A DNA stretch of 64,000 nt from Leishmania donovani (lineage: Eukaryota; Euglenozoa; Kinetoplastea; Trypanosomatida; Trypanosomatidae). Positions 21,250 through 33,400 of the stretch are shown piece by piece (the first letter of the stretch is position 1; each line of letters begins with the position of its first letter). The position numbers and the translations under genes are program-made. The DNA lies in contig NC_018257.1 of assembly GCF_000227135.1 (NCBI RefSeq), forward strand, positions 870,890-934,889. Reading direction: 5' to 3'. The notes under the pieces are model-generated. The model did no database searches and was not told the origin of the DNA. It saw nothing but the letters and a program-made list of their open reading frames with translations.

Positions 21250-21789
21250 CTACTTTACATTGCACGCATCGAAGATCCATGCGACGCCCTCCTCGAGACC
21301 ATCGCCAGACTTCGCACTACACCCTTGAATGTGCCAAGAGCGGTCACGGTAGTCGCTCAGCTCGAGCGCTTCGGCCACCGTCTGCGGGTCTTTCGCGGTA
21401 GCCAAGTCCTGCTTGTTTGCGAGCACCAGAACAGGCACCTTCGGCACGCTTTTTACGACATCGACAAACGCCTCGTGCGCCTCGTGGAGGCGACGCTGGT
21501 CGGAGGAGTCGACGACGTACATGATGCAGTCTGTGTTGGCGTAGTAGTCCTCCCAGAACTCGCGCAGGGCACGCTGACCTCCCAAGTCGCAGAGCTTGGC
21601 GCGCTTGCCGTCGCGGTTCACATTCATGACGTTGAAGCCCTGCGTTGGTCCCTCAGGTGCCTCTACGGGGTGCTCCTCAGCCACGCCTAGCTTGTTCAGA
21701 ATCGTCGTCTTGCCCGCGTTATCCAATCCGAGAATCAGCACGCGAGGCTCATTCTCGCGCTTCATGCGATTGCGCAGACCACGGAGCAT
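21250..21789 (-). CDS. ARL3-like ADP-ribosylation-factor-like small GTPase
   Basis: Start ATG 21789 (MLRGLRNRMKRENEPRV) gives 179 aa, the usual ARF/ARL size; the longer frame upstream is a CA-repeat translation. Motifs are complete: G1 GLDNAGKT (21-28), switch-I PTQGFN (48-53, T49), G3 DLGGQ (68-72, with Q72), G4 NKQD (125-128) and G5 CSA (157-159). PTQGFN and the spacing resemble ARL3, which in cilia releases lipidated cargo from carrier proteins. Position 2 is Leu, not Gly, so N-myristoylation is not expected. The tryptophan that normally precedes the G3 aspartate by one position is Cys here (KLCDLGGQ). The switch-I loop carries a short E/P-rich insertion. The ARL3 subclass is a judgement; ARF superfamily membership is certain. 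Confidence 0.93.
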   Translation of the reverse strand: MLRGLRNRMKRENEPRVLILGLDNAGKTTILNKLGVAEEHPVEAPEGPTQGFNVMNVNRDGKRAKLCDLGGQRALREFWEDYYANTDCIMYVVDSSDQRRLHEAHEAFVDVVKSVPKVPVLVLANKQDLATAKDPQTVAEALELSDYRDRSWHIQGCSAKSGDGLEEGVAWIFDACNVK

Positions 21790-22833
21790 GGTGGAACAGC
21801 GATACCGAGAAGGCAAGAGAGCGGCGATGACTACAAATAAGAGAGAACGAGAGACCGAGTAAAAGGGTGCCCAGGCCAACACACACACACACACACACAC
21901 ACAGCAGAAGGCACAGAGGAGGGCAAAGAGGGCTAGTACGAATAGCGCGGATGCCGCCGGTGCCTTTGCGTGCGTGTTTAGATAGCACTCTCTCCCTCTC
22001 CCTCTCCCTCTTTCGGTGGCTCTGTTAGCAACAGAGGGAATCCCGTATGATAGGTACGTGCACGTGCGGGTGCAGCGGAGGTTCGCCGAGATTGAGCCAG
22101 AGACAGGTGAAGCAGAAGCGCTGAGGGTGTCCTTTTGCGTATACGTGTATGTATGTTGACATACTCTTCATCAGTAAAAGAAAAAAAATATATGCAGCCG
22201 TTGCCGTTCTCGAGAGCGCGATAGCAGGAAGAGGAGGTGGTAAAGTGAACCACAGTTGCGCGGGCGTGCAATGTGGTGGCGCGCAGGATGGTGCAACAAC
22301 GCATCACACAAAGCAGCACCAGAGCGGGTGTTGTGAACAGACACGCACGTCAAGATGAGAAGAGCGAGTGAGGCAGACGCCGGCAAGAAAGGTCAAATGT
22401 GCTGGCAGGAGAAGGGCGAGCGCGTCGAAGAAGCCAGCAGGAAAGCTACAGTGCGCACGCTGCCTCTCACTTCCCTACACGCGCATCAGGGTCGGATTTC
22501 TGCAAATTGGCACCCTCTGTTGTGCAACTGAGTGCGGCAAAGCTGCACCGCTACGTCCGAGCGGAACGGTAGCCCTTAATTTTCCTGCACGGCACAAGTT
22601 CTCTCTTTCTCTCTGTGTATGTGTGTGTGTGTGTGGTGCAGGGGCGTCCAGCACAAAGTCGCCTCGGTCGTTTGAACGAATTAGCAGATGAGCACTCATG
22701 AAGGTAAGCCACATGAAGAAGCACAGCAGAAGGAAAAAAAAGAAAGAGAGAGACAGCCACCGAATACGGTGGCACAGGAAGAAAACGAAAACACTCCCGC
22801 CATCTCGGATTGTCGCCCCTCACAAGTCATACC
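21790..22833. other. Intergenic spacer, about 1 kb
   Basis: No supported gene. It carries (AC)12 at 21879-21902 just upstream of the ARL start, a TCCC/CTCTCCC tract at about 21988-22013, an A8-T/A stretch near 22183 and a TG run near 22614-22637. Confidence 0.65.
21879..21902. repeat. (AC)12 microsatellite
   Basis: Perfect AC run on the + strand, about 90 bp upstream of the ARL3-like ATG, so probably in its 5' UTR or upstream spacer. Confidence 0.95.
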
Positions 22834-23736
22834 TTACGTGAAGCAGCGACGGCAAAGACCCGTCTCCTTGCAGTGCTGGAGGTCTCGCGTGCGGGAAAGC
22901 ACCTCCTGCCGCGACGCCCCGATACTGGAGAGCAGCTGCTGCAGCTCGCCGGCGCGGGTGGAAAGCGCGTCCACTTCTCTTTGCAAGACTGCAATGGTTC
23001 GCCCATGACGAGCTGTCGCCTGCGCGGCCTCGTAGTCAGCCCGCTTCATCTCCTCCTCGAGAGCGGCTGCCGAGTCGTCGTCGTTGACGGTTGCAGAGTT
23101 GCCATCGCTCAAAGCCGAGTCGTGCATAGATGCCAGCGCCCTAGCTAGCCCAGAACACTGCACCGCATCGGCAGCGGCACCAATGGGGCCGACGCACGTG
23201 AGCCGAGCCTGCTGCTCAGCTCGCACTTTCTCAATAGCTGCCATGGTCTCTGCCAACGCATCCTCAACAGCTGTCTTTTCTGTCTTCAACAGCGCGAGCA
23301 TCTCGCTCTCTTGGCGCAGCGCGCCGATGCAGGACGACGTAGCGGCGTCCTCCTCCCACGAGCGCCGCAACGACTCCAGGTCCTGTGCCCGTTCGTGCCA
23401 AAGGACCTTTTCCTTCGCCAGCGTTTGCAGGTCGACCTCGATGGCTGCCGTGTGCAGCGCTTCTTCTGCCTGCGTCTTGCGTAGGCGGTCGGTGGCCTCC
23501 ATCTTCTGCAACTCCAGTTGCTGCTGCTCTGCCGCCAGGACCTCGAGGTCGTCTTTCAGCTGCGCCTCCTCGGCTTCCGCAGCCTTGGCGGCCTGCACCA
23601 GCTGCTCCTTCTCTGCGGTGGTAAAGGCGATCTTGGCCTCCTGTTCCCTTTGGCTCATGCTCAGCACGCGGCGCTGCCGCTCAATGTCATTCATGTGGGC
23701 GATGAGGACCACCGCTGAGGAGTCGTGCGCGGACAT
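22834..23736 (-). CDS. Coiled-coil protein, 300 aa, function unknown
   Basis: Start ATG 23736 (MSAHDSSAVVLIAHMND) is preferred; the 80 codons above it are S/T/H/F-rich and look like UTR. Most of residues 15-165 is a charged E/A/Q/L-rich helix with continuous heptad-like spacing (for example QLKDDLEVLAAEQQQLELQK), so a long coiled coil is likely. A less regular hinge (about 180-225) precedes a second helix (about 230-275). The extreme C-terminus has HCKETGLCRRCFT, three cysteines in C-x5-C-x2-C spacing plus a histidine, which could be a small metal-binding or disulphide knot. No signal peptide or membrane span. I cannot assign a family; cytoskeletal or flagellar scaffolds often look like this, but that is a guess. 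Confidence 0.85.
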   Translation of the reverse strand: MSAHDSSAVVLIAHMNDIERQRRVLSMSQREQEAKIAFTTAEKEQLVQAAKAAEAEEAQLKDDLEVLAAEQQQLELQKMEATDRLRKTQAEEALHTAAIEVDLQTLAKEKVLWHERAQDLESLRRSWEEDAATSSCIGALRQESEMLALLKTEKTAVEDALAETMAAIEKVRAEQQARLTCVGPIGAAADAVQCSGLARALASMHDSALSDGNSATVNDDDSAAALEEEMKRADYEAAQATARHGRTIAVLQREVDALSTRAGELQQLLSSIGASRQEVLSRTRDLQHCKETGLCRRCFT

Positions 23737-24443
23737 TTCCGCGTCCCCCGTGCTGCTGCTGGTGGTGGTGCTGGGTGTGGTGGTGCGGCGGTGGTGGCAA
23801 TACCCTAGTGAAAGAAAGTGCGATGTACAGCCGCGAGAAAGAGGGTGAGAGATGCGGCCGGCAAAGCAACAGCAAGTGGGCTGGAGAAAGTGAGCCCCGG
23901 TATGCGCCGTGGTGCTGGCGACATGCATGCGTAGGGTAGACGAAGAAAAAAAAAAGAAGCGGGGGATGCCGAGCAAGGAGAGCAGTGGAGCCGGTGGAGG
24001 GCAAAGAGGGCAGTTCCCATTTCAGGCATGCCCTTTTCGTCTCCCACAAGAGAGAGAGGGAGGGAGGGGGGGGGGAGGGGCAGGAGAAGAGGTGAGGAGA
24101 GAGCCGACGAAGATGCGCGAAACTAAACTCGAGCGAACAAGATCGTCGGCCTTCCGGAGCATGCGCGAAATGGGGTGTGTGGGAGGGTATTCCGAGTTCA
24201 GCGGTCTAGTTGCAATTTGAGATTCTCGGCGCATCTCCGGGGCTATACATGGAAGTGGAGAAGGGGAACCTGACCAGAAAAATAAAGGCACGGAACACAG
24301 CCGCCAACGATGGAGCTCTGCATGCTGCGAAACAAGTACATCCCCTCACAAAGACGTGCGAGAGCCAAGTACAGCCAAGGAAACAAACGACTAACAGACC
24401 AGGAAGAATCCTGCAACGGAAATGCAGTCTCACAACACTCGTT
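23737..24443. other. Intergenic spacer, about 0.7 kb
   Basis: No supported gene. A long + strand purine tract at about 24044-24120 (pyrimidine on the RNA) and an A11 run near 23944 could serve splicing and polyadenylation between the giant gene and the coiled-coil gene. Confidence 0.65.
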
Positions 24444-27400
24444 CTATACAGTGGCGTCCGTGTCGGGGCGGCAGCCACTGCTGGTCTCGCGCAGCCCAAT
24501 AACGTTAGCATAGGAGGCCCACAGATTTGCTTCGCACTGCTCGAGCATTGCAGGGATGCACTGGGCCCCAAGAAGGGACCACAGGTCGTCGGAGTCGTCA
24601 GGCGCGACAACAGAGGTGACCACGTCAAAGCATGTGCCATAGAGCAGACCCTTCACGCGGCACGACAGGCGCTGCGCCACAAGGTCGTACGGCTCTGGGG
24701 CTATCGAGGCGATAGAGAGTGCCAACGGGATTTGGTGAGCCTGCATCGCCGCAATGATCGGCACACCACCCATGTCACGCTCAATTACGCCTCGTAGAGC
24801 ACGCTCATTGATGGTCATCTGAGCGAAGCGCCACACTTCCGACACAACACAATCCTGGAGAGTAACGGCGAGGCCGACGTGGCGCAAAGACGCGGCGACT
24901 AAAGTCACGGAGTTGAACCGCTCCGTGCTTTGCGACAATTCGAGCGTCACCTGCGCCATGTGATGGGCGCTGAAGAGGCGACCGTAGCCACACACCAAGA
25001 AACGGATTGCCGAAGCGGGGGCTGAGCCCTGGTCTGTCCTCTCACCAATACCCCGAGGCACACCGACTGGGCGGAGAAGCTGCATCAAGATGGGCTTCTC
25101 CGTACATCCCTCTACGAGAATGGCGCCAACCACGAGCGAGTGCACGCACCGCGCCGTCAGAGCGATGAAGCCGGCCTCACAGTCCATCTCGAGCGTCGCA
25201 TCAGGTATAGCCGTGTTCTCCAGACTCAGGACCGCCATGCCCTTCAGTGACAAGCGCACTCGGTCATCTACGACGTGGCCCGTCAACACGCGCAATGAGG
25301 CAGCCACTTCAATACGCAACCCACCCACATCATACGCCGTGGCGTCCCGCCTTGCCGACAAAAACAGCTCCTGGCCGAGGTCTCGCTCGTCGCCCCTGCA
25401 CGCGCGAAAGATCGCCTCCAGATCCTCGACAGCGCAGCGATCCACCGCGATGTGAAAGCTACTCAGTCGCACCGGTAATTCACTTTCTCCCCACGTGGTG
25501 TCGACCGTGCAGGCACAGTTGCAGCTGCACAACACCCCCGGGAGGAGCACCTGTCCCTCGCCCTCCAGCGGCGCAAAGACCCAATGCGCGACGTTGCTGT
25601 CGCCTTCTCCGCCTCCAGTCGAGGATGCGTCCACCACGGGTACGGAGCCTTCCACATGGCAGATGGTTGTGAACTGCAGGTGAGTCACTACGGCGCCAGG
25701 GAGCTCCGCAACCGTGGCAAAGCGAGCGTTTCCGAAATCGCCGCGGAGGCTAACCAAGGGCAGCCCGTCGCTATCCACGGCACCCATCAAACTCAAAGGA
25801 AGTTCCACTTCAGGGGTTGACACATCATTCTCCGGCTGTGCCACTGGCCGTCCTCCCGCCAAGGCACCAGCGCCGCCTACAAAGCGTGCTCCATGAGAGA
25901 CAAAGTTCATCTGATGGAAGCGCTGCTCCGCAGGTGCGTCGCGGTCCGCGGAGACGCCATCGGCGCTTAGCATCAACACCTCGAACTCGATCGATTCCAT
26001 GACGAGGCCAGTGAGACCAAAGTTGACACCATTACCGGACACGGTGAAGCGCAGCACCGCGCTGCGCTCCTCGCCGCCGACTCCGCTGCCCGCGCGAAGA
26101 GAGCCGACAGTCAGCACCAATGTGGTCAGCACAATCGCGTTCCCTCTTGCATCCACCACGAAGGCGCTTGCCGGAAGGATGTAGCGCAGCACATCCATCA
26201 CTGGGGCCGGGCAGCACGCCAGCGGGCATTGCTGCACAAAGTTGACACCCGCGGCGATCATGTAAGGGTACGGGCTCACAAGAGGCTGTGAGTCACGGGT
26301 GCTGGGGACGCCCATGGCATACGGCGGCGTGAAAACGATGTCGTTGATTGCGAAGGCCATCGTAAAGGGTCGTTCGTGGAAACCAACGGCGTAGAGGAGC
26401 GGTGCCACGGTCGGAAAGTGGTGGATTGGGTCCCAGTTGGATTCAGTGACGCGAACGACAACGAGCGGGCTTGCGACGTGTTCACTCAGCGGTGTGATCG
26501 CGTCCGCCGTGGAGAGGAGCGCGCCAAGCTGACGCTGGAGCAGAGTGGAGAGACTCCAGAACACGGAAAGAGAAGCGCACACCCTAGAAGCCGGGAAGCC
26601 GTACCAGTCCTCCGCGAGGGGGCCGACGGCTTCCAGACACGGATAGAACCAGGACGTTGTCCGCTTCGTGAACTGCAGCGCCTGCCGGAACGCCAGCGGA
26701 TGATTCAGAAGCTCGGCGAGGTGTAGCACATGCGGGCCGCCGATCGACGTGGCTGTCGTCGAGGCCACGAGAAGGTAGATGATATCCGACGAGAGATGCT
26801 CCTTCGAGAGCCACTCCGAAACTTCAGCAGGAATTGAAGGTGGCAACAGAGGGGCTACCGCGCGCGAGCTTCTGCCGTCTGCCTCCTGCGCAGCCTCCTC
26901 GCCGCCCAGCCGCATGTAGCTCCCAGCCTCCTTTGCGGCCTTCTGCAGAAAGGACTGGTACATCTGCTTCATCTTCTGCACAGTGCCTGCCACCTGCCCT
27001 AGTCGGCTTATGGCGTCCGTCTGCCGCGGTTGATTCTGCGCGCGCGTGTATTCCTCAAACGCATGCAGGCACGACTGCATAAAAGCACCTTCACGACTGA
27101 AGGCTTCAGAGATCCATGAGCGGAAGATGGTGTTGGTGTAGTGCCCCGGTGTTGGCTTCGCAACCTGCGCAAGAAGAGCGTGGCCACCACGTCGAATCAG
27201 CCACCGTGCTGCGTACAAGCTAAGAGTGAAGGTGAATGGCTTGTCCACCGGCAGTGGCGCCTCTCCTGGCAACGCTTCCGGCGGCACCACTCGTCGGGTA
27301 AAGCGAAGCCGCCAAAAGGCCGCCTTAGGCACCTCCACCCAGCGAAGCGAGACGGTTTGGTCGCACAGGCGCAGCACGGTTTCGGCAACGGCGACGTAAT

Positions 27401-30400
27401 CCTGCCCATTATCGCTTGTCTCTACGAGTACCTGCTGAAGCGGCTGATTCGCGGACACCTGCGGTGCTGGCGGCGCTGGCGCTGGCGCCTCCGCGTCTGC
27501 TGACGCGGAGCCGCCACTCTCCTCTCCAAGTGCCTCCGCGACAGCGGGCGCGACAGGTTTGTCTACGGTGTACTGAACGAACAGCAGAACCTGGTCAAAC
27601 ATCACCGGAGAGAGAAAGGACCACGTCACCGCACTCGGCGTCGAATCTTGCGCCGTGTCTGAGCTCTGCAGACTCTGCGCGGCGCACTGCAGCACCGGCA
27701 TCGGGGGAGCTATGCGCGCCGTGGATTCCTCCGTTGTCCTGCGGTGCGGTGCGCTGCCGCTCAGCATGCTTGGAAGATGTACCTCCGTGAACCCGCTAGT
27801 GCTCACGATCATGCCTGGTATCTCTGCTGTGTCGACCAGCTCCGCATACTCACTGCTGTGCTCGAACCACTCCACACCCTGCGGCTGATCGAGAGAGGTT
27901 TCATTCACCGGGCGAAGGCGCCAGTGGGTACTGGGGGAAACAAGGGTGCCATCCCACGAGACGGACGCCACAACCGCGGAAAAACTGTTCGACGAGTAGG
28001 CGCTGTACAGTGCATCTGCACAGCCACTATCCATCACGGCTGCGAAAAGCCACGAAGTCCCATCAAGGCCCAGGTACTCTACGTGGTAGCGGGCGGCGCT
28101 GCTCGGAAGCGTGGCGCGCACCCGCACCATGCGCTGAGGACGCGTCAACCTCAGCATCGAGACGGATGCGTGCTCGACTGGTGCTTCCGCCACAGCCGTG
28201 ACGGACAAGTTCCTGTGCAAGGCTCCGACGGTCGCGGCTGCTGTCGCTGCAGAGCTTGGATTACTCGTCGTGGGCTGGGGCACAAAGATGGAGATGTGGC
28301 TGGCTGTCGGGCGGTGGCCGAGCCGCACACGCGTCAAGTGCAGCGTCACGTCAGCGGATGATTCAAGCACGCGCAGACGCCAGAGGACATGTGCTCCGCA
28401 GCTCGGCCACGAGAGCGAGCACAGCTGCGGTCTTGACGCAGTCGCCATTGCCGTGCAAATCGTCGTCTCAGCTGCGATATACCATTGTCTTGCGTCGTTG
28501 GTAGACTCCACGGCGATGCGAGCCGTGCAGCTGCCCCTTTCCCCAAAGAACTCTGTCTCCCAGAGCGTCAGGCCCAGCGGGACGTTCATTAGCTGGATAA
28601 CGCTGTTGGCGACACACTGCAGCTGATATGGCGACGTAGTCGCACGATCTGCCATCGGCCACAACAGTGGTGTCGCTCTCAGGCAGCCGCCGTCGGCGTT
28701 GTACACGGTAATAAGGGGGCCGTCGTACTCGTGTGCGCTGAAAGACGAGATGATGAGAGAGGACGGGGGGCAATCACCGGAGGCGGCACCCGCTATCGTC
28801 CTCCATTCACACTGCAGGCGCCAGTAGCGATAGGGGCCATCTGGCAGCCAGGAAAGTGTGCACCTCCCGCAAGTGTCGCTACCGCGGATCAGCTTTGTCG
28901 TCGTGGCGGAGCAGATGCCCGGCCCGGCAGCCGTGCTACTGTGCCACATCGTCCACGTGCACTGAACGGTGAACGGCGATGTATCGCGAGGCTCGAAGGC
29001 AACGCTGCACAACGCCACCGGTGACGATCCGTAGTCCCACATCAGCTCGTACGTAACACCGTCAGGCGAAGGGCTCAAGGGAGTGGCCGTGGCCGAGGCA
29101 CACGGCTGCAACGACAGCGTCACGACTCCTGTAGCGCGTTGGGAGAAGAAGGAATTGATGTCTGCCACTGGTGTTGTTGCTGCGTCGCCCGAAATGCGCG
29201 TCGGCAGCTGGCGACAGCGCCGTCGTGGCACGGTAAGCAAGCGCAGCTGCGAGTATGATTGAGCCACCGCAGACTCCGACGCAGTCGACGACGGCATAGC
29301 AGCGAAGGCAGCATTTGGATCTTGCGAGGACGCCACACGCGACAGCCGCCAGTACGGGCACTTGCTCAGCGCGCAGGCGTCAGTTGGCGTCCATAGCGTG
29401 TCGCCGCACACACGGCCCCCAGCGGCTTGGTAGTGCATTGCCACATCCTTCCACTCGCCCCCGCCGTTCTCGCTGCACTGCACTTGCCAGCACGTCCTCT
29501 CACCAGCCCGGCCGCCGGCGCTGTAGAGTTGCATGCCGGTGATCATGAGGTCGTCGCCCGACTCCCCTTGCGCGTCTTTCAGGAGCTGCGGCACATCGAG
29601 CAACACGCTACAGTGGTGTTGCGGCTGGCCCCACTCGCTCAGGTAGAGCGGCACCGAATAGAAGAGACGCGACTCGGACAGCGGGTCGGCAGCAGCTACA
29701 CCATCATCACCGCCATTGCCGTTCTCGGCCATGAGTTCGGCCCTGGAAACTCTTTGCACGCTGCGATCCCAAAACATGTACCACGTCGACGGCGAGCTTG
29801 GTGTACACAAGACTGTATGAAGAGTGCTGCCAGGGGGCGGCGGCGGTGCACGGAAGCGATTCGTCAAACATGCGGCCAGTAGCACTGGGAGATCAAGCAC
29901 CGCACCTGTTTCCAGATCAAACTCCACGTACTTCACCTCCCGTTCCTCTAGCGAAGACGCGACGTGAAATATACCGATCACCGCGTCTCCCTCCTCGCTA
30001 GACCAGCAATTGATGACAGCGATGACGGTGGCGATGGGCAGCGACCCTAGTTTGCCCAGCAGTGCCGAGGTGCGCCACAGCAGCACGTCGCTAAGGGGTC
30101 GCTGCTCGTGAAGGTCCCACAGCAGCATCCAATCACCGCGGAGTAGGGCGACCCTGCCTGGGTGCTTGCGTGGAGCGACGTAAAAGACTGCGTCCCAGCC
30201 AAGCACAAAAGGGTAGGGTATGTCGCGGAAACCCGTGCGGCGCACCATGGGCTGTGCCTCTGCTTGTGGTGAAGCACTGCTTGCGCCCTGGTGGGCCCAA
30301 CCCAGCTGCAGTATGGAGGAAGCGCATACGAAGACACATGTAGAAATGGAGGAGCTCACGAGCACCGGCATCACCGCGTGCGGGACGAACCAGCCGGCGC

Positions 30401-33400
30401 CGCTGCGACTCGGGTCATCGGCGAACACGGGGTGAAAATTGTCGCTTGAGATCAGCTTCCTCGATGCTTGGAACAGCTCCTCTGCTTCAATGATGAGGGG
30501 ATCGCCGGTGGCGGCTCTGCCGCTGTGAGACGACGGCTGCGCGGCTGCGACATCGCCATCACCGGCGCTGGGCTCCCGCGGTAGCGGTGGCGCCGTGAGC
30601 GTTACCGGTATGCACGGCGAGAGCACCGTGGGCGCGGGCAGCTGCGTTTCTGCGAAGCTGCCCGGGGCCGTCTCCATCCAGAAGAGACGAACAACACCGA
30701 GACAGGCCGGCACCGGCGTGCGGAATCGCAGCCTCCAAAAGCGCGCGGCAGAGAAAGTCACAGACCCGGCGCCGCTACCCCATCGCGCCGCTACCACCGG
30801 ACTCGTGATTCGAACAAGAGCCTGGGAAAAGTACATCGTGCCATCGGTGCTGCTGTCCACGGAGGCCACCAAGGAGGAGAGCTGCAAAAGTGACGAAGGA
30901 AGCGCGGAGGTGTCGAGGACCAGCAAAAGTGCCGTGAAGATGCGCGGCGGAGCGGAGGCGCCGAGGTCATATTCAATGAAGGATACCCGTTGCACACCGT
31001 CCACGTCTGCGGCGCCCCCAGAAGCCTCCTGCTGCGGCGGCGGTGGCGACGACTGGCCTTCGGCAGCGAGACTATCCGATATCTCAGACGCACGCGGCCG
31101 CTGCGGCTCCTCTGCGTCGCCGTAAAAGAAGACTTCGTCGTGCCAGGTCGAGTTCCCCGTAAACTCGATGCCAGTTTCCTGCGCTGACCAGCAGCGCGAT
31201 AGCGCCAGCGGCACCCGCTCTCCCAGATCTGTCGCAATCAGCGAGGAAGTAATTCTTGTCAAGGGACTGGTCGAGAGTGGCTTTCCACAGCTGCCCTCAG
31301 GCGAGTATGGCGCTCCTGAAGAGGTGTTGGCAGTGGCACTGTTTCTCTCTGTGCCTGCGTCATGCGGGGCCACGGCGGCGAGCGGGGATACGTTACTGGT
31401 TTGCACCTGCCTCTCAGGATCAAAGACGCTCAGCTGTGGCGAGGAAGCAGCCGAGACGGTGCATGGGTGCGTAAGCGTGCATTCTGTCTCAACGGCCAGC
31501 TTACACAAGCCCGCGAGCGCCGCTGTGGTGAACTGCCGAAAGAGAAGCGGCAGGTTCCGCAGGGGCGTCTCTGTAGTGGGAGATGAGTGCTCCTGTACAT
31601 TCAGAAGCCAGCGGCGCTGCCGCTCAGGACGCACACCCGCGCCGCTCTCCTGCGTTTCAGCTTCCGACGCAACGTCCTCCAGGGGCTGCCAGCACACTGG
31701 TATCACGGCGCCGGTGCGACTCACCACATAGCAGGCCTCTGTGCTCTTCTCAGAGTCGGCACTCCGAATGCAGAAGGCCGTCATGGGTGCTGTCCCCAGA
31801 AGTCCCTGGAGCTGCACGGAAAGCAGGAGCGGCAGCGCTGTCGTTCCGATGCTGCTTGGACCGGCCATCGCCCGCGCCGCGTCGTCGTCTGCGTCACTGT
31901 CCACATCGCTTGACTTGTCTCGCTGCATTTGTGCGGACTTGGCATTTTGCGACGCTGCGGTTGTTTGCTGCAGAGTCCGGATCAGGTCCATTAGCGCGGG
32001 CGGCATGGAGGAGGAGTTGTGCCCCGCTAACACAGGTGGGCCACCTGGGCCAACGGTCTCCCTCGACGGCGGGTCGAGAAAGCCCATGCCACCGACGCAG
32101 TGCCGTGTGGACGTATCGAAGACAACGTAGCAGTAGTCACGGAAGAAGACGAGCAGCTGCGTATGAGGGATGTGCACAACGCCATCCACCCTATCATGAA
32201 AGATGGACGGCAGCCGACGGAATTGGCCGTGGCTGCTCGTCGCGTAGGGACCGTCCACGCACTCGGCCAGGTAGAAATCAAACAGCAGCCACTCTCTCCC
32301 GGAGAAGAAGAAGGCGAGGTGAGGCTCAGTCGGGTGCGCTACCGCCGCGTCAACACCCGTGCGGAAAGGAAAATCTACTAGCAAAGGATCGTCACACATT
32401 GCGACTGGACCACAGAGGAGTCTGGACTCACACTGACTGTAGGCGCTCACAGTATCACCAATGAACAGGAGCAGTATGTCGGATACGGGTGACGAGGAGG
32501 AAGTAGCGGTGTTGTTGCTGTTGCCGGTACTCCCCGGAAACGGCAACACCAGCCACGGCTTGCCCAAAAGTCGTCCCGGAATCGCCGCGGGCGCGTCACC
32601 GCAATTCGAAGCGTCGAGAGCGTGCATGTCATCTGCGTGCATCCTCTGCAATGCGCTGTTTGAACCCCTTCTCAGTTGCTTCACAGCCGATCTGGGCTGG
32701 CGAAGAGCACGTAGAAACTCGAGAATCCCAACCGACGACGCTGCTTGAAGGGACTCCTGCCGCTTTGCCCTTTCGCCCGCCCACTTCCGATGAAGCTGAT
32801 GCTGAAGGTTCTGGTCAAATGGAAACGAGGGCCGGCTCTCCGTCCGCAAGGCCGTGGAAGCCGCGTTAGTGGTGCTCATCCCCTCCTCCGACGCTTGGCT
32901 CTCGGCAGACTTCGCCCTCAGCGATCCTTTCGGCGCCGAGCTGGTCACAGCAGACTGCCTCAGCGTCTTTCTTCTTCTCTCGCCCAACGGCAGAGCGGAC
33001 GGCGGACTCGGGGTCTTGGCCGCGGCATGCTTGGGGGCCATCGATATCATCTGCTCGCGCCTCACGCTCCTGCGCTGCTGCGACGCCGATGTCGACCGCC
33101 TTGCCGCGACGCCTGTCGGGGTGCTATCGAGCTGCAGAGAAAACTCCGGAACGCGAACCATGGTGACCACCTGCGACGGGGCTGGGAGTGTCACGATCCA
33201 CTGGCGTTCAGCAGTGGAGGTGAGTGGGTGGGACATGAGATCAGCCCCCTGCTTCACCGTACTCAAGCTCAGTGCCGCTTGGTCTGATGTACCGCCGTCC
33301 TTTGCGGTCGTGAGCACGGCCGATGCGGCGCGTAGCGCCTCTTGTAGCCAATCGAAGCATTCCCGAGTGCCGATGAGCTCACTAAAGAAGAACAGGAGCT

